Assembly (NCBI GenBank): GCA_017880705.1
Contig: JADGRS010000166.1
Location: 1 to 6,907 of the forward strand
DNA length: 6,907 bases
Origin: Burkholderiales bacterium
GTDB lineage: Bacteria > Pseudomonadota > Gammaproteobacteria > Burkholderiales > Usitatibacteraceae
Direction: 5' to 3'
The notes beneath the pieces were generated by a model. The model worked only from the letters and a program-made list of their open reading frames with translations. It had not been told where the DNA came from and made no database searches. The translations under genes were made by a program, and so were the position numbers. Positions 6,301-6,907 of this stretch are shown piece after piece (the first letter of the stretch is position 1; the number at the start of each line of letters is the position of its first letter).

Positions 6301-6907
6301 CGCGCGAACGGCACCTCGGGCCCGTTCCAGCTCGGCACCCAGGGCGCGCTCGTGAACAGCGAGACGGTCGAGATCATCGCGCGCGACCGCAACCAGCCGG
6401 CGATCATCGTCTCGAGCGCTCCGCAGACGCGCTTCTCCGACTACGAGATCGAGGCGCTCACCGGGCGCATCCTCTTCAAGGCGCCGGTGCCTTCGGTCGA
6501 CCAGAACCTGAACCCGGTCTTCGTGAAAGTCACCTATGAAGTCGACCAGGGCGGCCCGGAGTTCTGGGTCGCGGGAGTCGACGCGCAGGTGAAGCTCGGC
6601 GACCGCGTCGAGGTGGGCGGCGTCTACGTGAAGGACAAGAACCCGCTCGCGCCGTTCACGCTCGGCGGCGCCAACATGACGGTGAAGCTGGGCGCGGCGA
6701 CCTACATCATCACCGAGGTGGCGCGCAGCGAAACCGGCCTCGACGACGTGAAGGGCAACGCCGAACGCATCGAGTTCAAGCACGACTCGAAGGACCTGAA
6801 GGCGACGGCGTACATCGCGCGCACCGACCTCGGCTTCGAGAATCCGGGCGCGTACCTGACTCAAGGACGCAGCGAAGCGGGCGGCAAGCTCGACTACAAG
6901 ATCTCCG
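1..6907 (+). CDS. Giant modular surface protein (Ig-like/DUF11 repeats, SdrD B-like domain, C-terminal outer-membrane beta-barrel), partial at both ends
   Basis: The frame starting at base 1 reads 2302 codons without a stop. Neither start codon nor stop codon lies in the window, so signal peptide, ribosome binding site and C-terminus are unseen. The translation has normal protein composition (Thr, Ala, Val, Gly and Asp rich with regular hydrophobic strands) and recognisable domains along its whole length. Order by residue: Ig-like modules of two kinds (1-1126), a domain with ESGANTGIF (1127-1246), a carboxypeptidase-regulatory-like domain (1247-1350), DUF11 (1351-1500), SdrD B-like (1501-1608), Ala/Pro linker (1609-1715), beta-sandwich (1716-1818), Big_1-like (1819-1921), connector and probable beta-barrel (about 1922-2302 and beyond). 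Known families with these domains are exported and surface-exposed. From this I infer a protein anchored in the outer membrane by its C-terminal barrel and displaying the repeats outside. Adhesion is the most likely role, but it is not proven. I do not recognise a named gene. Certainty is high for the reading frame, moderate for the architecture and low for function. Confidence 0.95.
340..831 (+). repeat. Class A Ig-like module 2
   Basis: Residues 114-277. The core reads VWVANSGLVADSFNL (residues 161-175), a variant of the TN-x-G...DTF signature. It is followed by LPAGWSVAILADASG and by closing strands ending at VSDVIRDRVAV. Cys211 and Cys233 form a candidate pair. The module is longer than its relatives because of an Ala/Pro-rich insertion at about residues 180-195. 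Boundaries are approximate. Confidence 0.6.
832..1221 (+). repeat. Class A Ig-like module 3
   Basis: Residues 278-407. HTLTNSGNAPDTASF begins at residue 301. It is followed by GWTSSAFADANANG (328-341) and the strand LNPGEARAIFVRVVAP, and it closes at LTVTDSTTIT. The Asp/Asn-rich loop D336-A-N-A-N-G341 resembles a calcium-binding loop. Cys319 and Cys353 form a candidate disulfide. The layout matches modules 5 and 8. Confidence 0.75.
1000..1015 (+). repeat. 16-base in-frame direct repeat, copy 1 (FADAN loop)
   Basis: Bases 1000-1015 are identical to bases 1888-1903 and encode the FADAN start of the Asp-rich loop in modules 3 and 5. This is residual nucleotide identity between duplicated modules, or convergent codon use. 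It has no separate function that I can see. Confidence 0.6.
1222..1707 (+). repeat. Class B, DUF11-like module 4
   Basis: Residues 408-569. It begins LVVLKEQQALGSAGC and has the strand ACIAYRVTTTNSSASAIT, like the 'vxYxixvxN' strand of DUF11. The hallmark VNDAIPANTRIHYACSG (469-485) follows. It ends with the strand SAVAYFCAQIVAPG and the tail TSNTTTLTV. Four cysteines (423, 449, 483, 529) suggest two disulfides. Assignment to DUF11 (the TIGR01451 type of repeat) is by motif recognition only. Confidence 0.65.
1708..2100 (+). repeat. Class A Ig-like module 5
   Basis: Residues 570-700. HTLTNTGSSSDTFTV begins at residue 599. GGGWSFAPVTLFADANGDG follows (619-637), then LTPGQVAQFVVRLVVPAQG, and the module closes at VIDTVTVLD. 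The loop D632-A-N-G-D-G-Q-P-D640 fits a DxNxDG calcium-loop pattern. The module has no cysteine, unlike most others in the array. Confidence 0.75.
1888..1903 (+). repeat. 16-base in-frame direct repeat, copy 2 (FADAN loop)
   Basis: This is the second copy of the repeat at bases 1000-1015. It begins the loop F-A-D-A-N-G-D-G of module 5. Confidence 0.6.
2101..2565 (+). repeat. Class B, DUF11-like module 6
   Basis: Residues 701-855. It begins after NTPRDC, with the strand LIAVTINYTPC and the DUF11 hallmark LVDRLPAGMHYLAGSG (743-757). The strands ATIYNVPANTNASLTFNVSI and IGTVVPNTAEYTFVDANGDY follow. Cys706 and Cys734 form a candidate pair. The hallmark aligns with LTDNFPAGFAYVKGTARRDG of the clearer DUF11 domain at bases 4051-4500. 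Confidence 0.7.
2566..2949 (+). repeat. Class A Ig-like module 7, close paralogue of module 1
   Basis: Residues 856-983. TFTNVLTNRGTVTDTFDIT lies at residues 878-896. It is followed by FPPGTAIALFKSDG, the Asp-rich loop D921-T-D-R-D-G-T-P-D929, LAPGASYNIVVKATLA, and the closing strand VDDVVDTVTPL. Twenty bases at 2668-2687 are identical to bases 1-20 and in the same frame, so the module probably arose by internal duplication. It contains no cysteine. Confidence 0.8.
2668..2687 (+). repeat. 20-base in-frame direct repeat, copy 2 (TDTFDIT)
   Basis: This is the second copy of the repeat at bases 1-20, in the core of module 7. After base 2687 the two copies diverge, although the protein stays similar for about 90 residues. 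Confidence 0.85.
2950..3378 (+). repeat. Class A Ig-like module 8
   Basis: Residues 984-1126. YPHTLTNRGNCQETV begins at residue 1005. AGWTSAAYIDNRTAGGG follows, then LQPGDILHILVDVHSPG, and the module closes with GPLTVHDTTTI. It matches module 3 in the GWTS-x-A-[FY] segment, but the calcium-like loop has degenerated to DNRTAGG. Cys985 and Cys1015 form a candidate pair. This is the last clear class A unit in the array. Confidence 0.7.
3379..3738 (+). other. Beta-sandwich domain with ESGANTGIF motif
   Basis: Residues 1127-1246. It reads FFGVIGRDLFIRADAAACN, TRTVVITGANGEHEEVNAV, then ESGANTGIFVVPALHVRA. This follows a pattern I know from large secreted bacterial proteins: a strand like 'GDTLYVxVxDxDxN', then 'ETVTVTxTSxxGDxExVxLxETGxNTGxF'. 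The domain sits between the Ig-like array and the carboxypeptidase-regulatory-like domain. Cys1164 and Cys1234 form a candidate pair. I cannot give a database family name with certainty. Confidence 0.55.
3739..4050 (+). other. Carboxypeptidase regulatory-like (prealbumin-like) domain
   Basis: Residues 1247-1350. The sequence VSVVFDSRTNQPVAGATVTL is the usual opening of carboxypeptidase-regulatory or Cna B-like folds, 'G-x-V-x-D-x-x-t-x-x-P-v-x-G-A-x-V-x-L'. TGSDGSFSFPAQPGAYCLAV follows, matching their T-x-x-d-G-x-f-x-f-x-x-l-x-p-G-x-Y strands. Such domains act as rigid spacers in exported proteins. Cys1275 and Cys1307 could be a disulfide. The final part, LSPGRNLNVTGLTSGGSYGN, may be a linker strand. 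Confidence 0.75.
4051..4500 (+). other. DUF11 / TIGR01451-type repeat domain
   Basis: Residues 1351-1500. This is the clearest DUF11 unit in the window. It has LFVQKDVSKPVAELGDFVDY (1370-1389), matching 'v-x-K-x-x-s-x-x-x-v-x-x-G-d-x-v-x-Y-t-i-x-v-x-N'. LLTDNFPAGFAYVKGTARRDG (1407-1427) matches 'v-x-D-x-l-P-a-G-x-x-y-x-x-G-s'. LVFTLGHFDRGAQSTITYRA is the usual following strand, and it closes with ASNIASAKVQVTG. It has no cysteines. In known proteins this domain is found in extracellular stalks, often next to SdrD B-like domains, as it is here. Confidence 0.85.
4501..4824 (+). other. SdrD B-like domain with Asp-rich loop
   Basis: Residues 1501-1608. FILGKIFMDCNANGVQDKGE (1507-1526) followed by EGVPGVRIVLEDG is the standard SdrD B-like opening 'G-x-V-w-x-D-x-N-x-n-G-x-x-D-x-g-E-x-G-v-x-g-v-x-V-x-L'. 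GGGKFSFYGID then matches 'T-d-x-x-G-x-Y-x-F-x-x-l'. In the staphylococcal family the D-x-N-x-x-G-x-x-D-x-x-E loop binds calcium; here it is D1515, N1517, N1519, D1523 and E1526/E1527. Cys1516 lies inside this loop and could pair with Cys1608 at the domain end, which is unusual for the family. After it the protein changes character to a low-complexity linker. Confidence 0.85.
4825..5145 (+). other. Low-complexity Ala/Pro/Val linker
   Basis: Residues 1609-1715. The first part (about 1609-1650) is charged and Ala-rich and could form a helix: VVAEVKARAKATARGDELMA. The second part (about 1651-1715) is rich in Ala, Pro, Val and Ser with few charges, for example VAPAVVSKVPSPAPKIATPA, and is probably extended and flexible. 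It contains one RGD tripeptide (bases 4873-4881), most likely chance. It separates the cysteine-containing modules from the cysteine-free membrane-proximal part, so it may be a hinge. Confidence 0.7.
5146..5454 (+). other. Cadherin/Ig-like beta-sandwich domain
   Basis: Residues 1716-1818. The strands LAFVGLADGQTMPYAQLNVR, GTTFSLSVNGAELPASRVGK, WEFVGVELKPGENTLAVTQL and RGTETLRVIAP give a compact beta-sandwich. The pattern 'f-x-G-v-x-L-x-x-G-x-N-t-i-x-v-x-x-x-D-x-x-G-N' (bases 5350-5415) is common in Ig-like bacterial domains that end before a membrane-proximal part. The family is not certain. Confidence 0.6.
5455..5763 (+). other. Big_1 / invasin-like Ig domain
   Basis: Residues 1819-1921. 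IAIEVPAAGGIADGKTPVKV followed by VVTLADANGVPV resembles the Big_1 (invasin/intimin) signature 'A-d-G-x-s-x-x-x-v-x-a-x-v-x-D-x-x-G-x-P-v'. The strands TAVTLEASKGRW, VENGRAEFLLTPPIEPGES and SGTFKAQARLDF follow. In intimins, Big_1 domains lie after an N-terminal barrel; here the domain precedes a C-terminal one. It is the last folded module before the membrane region. Confidence 0.65.
5764..6907 (+). other. Probable C-terminal outer-membrane beta-barrel region (incomplete)
   Basis: Residues 1922-2302. A short, probably helical connector (about 1922-1977, including SDAFEQEIRQLSREWN) leads into amphipathic strands with alternating hydrophobic residues: AAFYLKGKIKGDYLLTAAYD, KLYVRVDKGRSYLLFGDF, RVSVNAFAARDTT. 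A conserved-looking insert follows: RANGTSGPFQLG, ETVEIIARD, DYEIEALTGRILFKAPVP. Further hairpins are FWVAGVDAQVKLGDRVEVGG, NMTVKLGAATYIITEVA, RIEFKHDSKDLKATAYIA and a start at GGKLDYKIS. The lack of cysteine and the many Tyr/Phe/Trp residues near strand ends fit an outer-membrane barrel. The barrel is unfinished at the window edge. Similar barrel segments occur, from memory, in other very large proteobacterial and myxobacterial surface proteins; I cannot name the family. Confidence 0.65.

Noticed and set aside
5343..6539. + strand open frame of 398 codons
   Set aside because: Its product is an Arg/Gly/His-rich string that covers the clearly better-formed Big_1-like domain and barrel strands of frame 1.
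3886..6864. Long - strand open frame of 992 codons
   Set aside because: It is rich in Arg, Ala, His, Glu, Val and Leu in low-complexity order with no recognisable domain. It lies opposite the SdrD B-like, Big_1-like and barrel regions. Absence of stops is explained by G/C-ending codons on the coding strand.
1..6907. CRISPR array, tRNA, rRNA, insertion sequence or attachment site
   Set aside because: No regularly spaced identical repeats, no cloverleaf-like or ribosomal sequence, and no transposase or terminal inverted repeats were seen. The only repeats are in-frame module copies.

Overview
The window is a single protein-coding region read from base 1 to base 6907 on the + strand, in the frame that starts at base 1. 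I translated that frame from end to end and found 2302 codons with no stop. The gene therefore begins upstream and ends downstream of the window. There is no intergenic DNA, promoter, RNA gene, terminator or mobile element inside it. Residue numbers below count from base 1 of the window, not from the true start codon. Very high G+C content with strong G/C preference at third codon positions, together with a Gram-negative outer-membrane type of C-terminal region, suggests a GC-rich proteobacterium. A soil or freshwater beta- or gammaproteobacterium would fit, but the lineage is a guess.

The protein looks like a giant modular cell-surface protein. Residues 1 to about 1126 (bases 1-3378) are a tandem array of about eight Ig-like beta-sandwich modules of two kinds. 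Class A (modules 1, 2, 3, 5, 7, 8) carries a TN-x-G ... DTF core followed by an often aspartate-rich loop. Class B (modules 4 and 6) resembles DUF11, with a D-x-x-PAG-x-x-Y-x-x-G type hallmark. Residues 1127-1246 form a domain with an ESGANTGIF motif, followed by a carboxypeptidase-regulatory-like fold (1247-1350), a classical DUF11 domain (1351-1500) and an SdrD B-like domain (1501-1608). An Ala/Pro/Val-rich linker (1609-1715) separates this exposed part from a membrane-proximal part. That part has a beta-sandwich (1716-1818), a bacterial Ig / invasin Big_1-like domain (1819-1921), a short helical connector, and a region of alternating beta-strands from about 1978 to the end of the window that looks like an outer-membrane beta-barrel.

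The simplest reading is a secreted passenger of stacked Ig-like modules held at the outer membrane by its own C-terminal barrel. Cysteines support a split between the two parts. All 20 lie in residues 51-1608, where they fall into ten pairs, one or two per module, while the last 694 residues have none. Function (adhesion, surface layer, transport or secretion) cannot be decided from this fragment. Several long open frames on other frames and on the opposite strand are compositional shadows of this gene.
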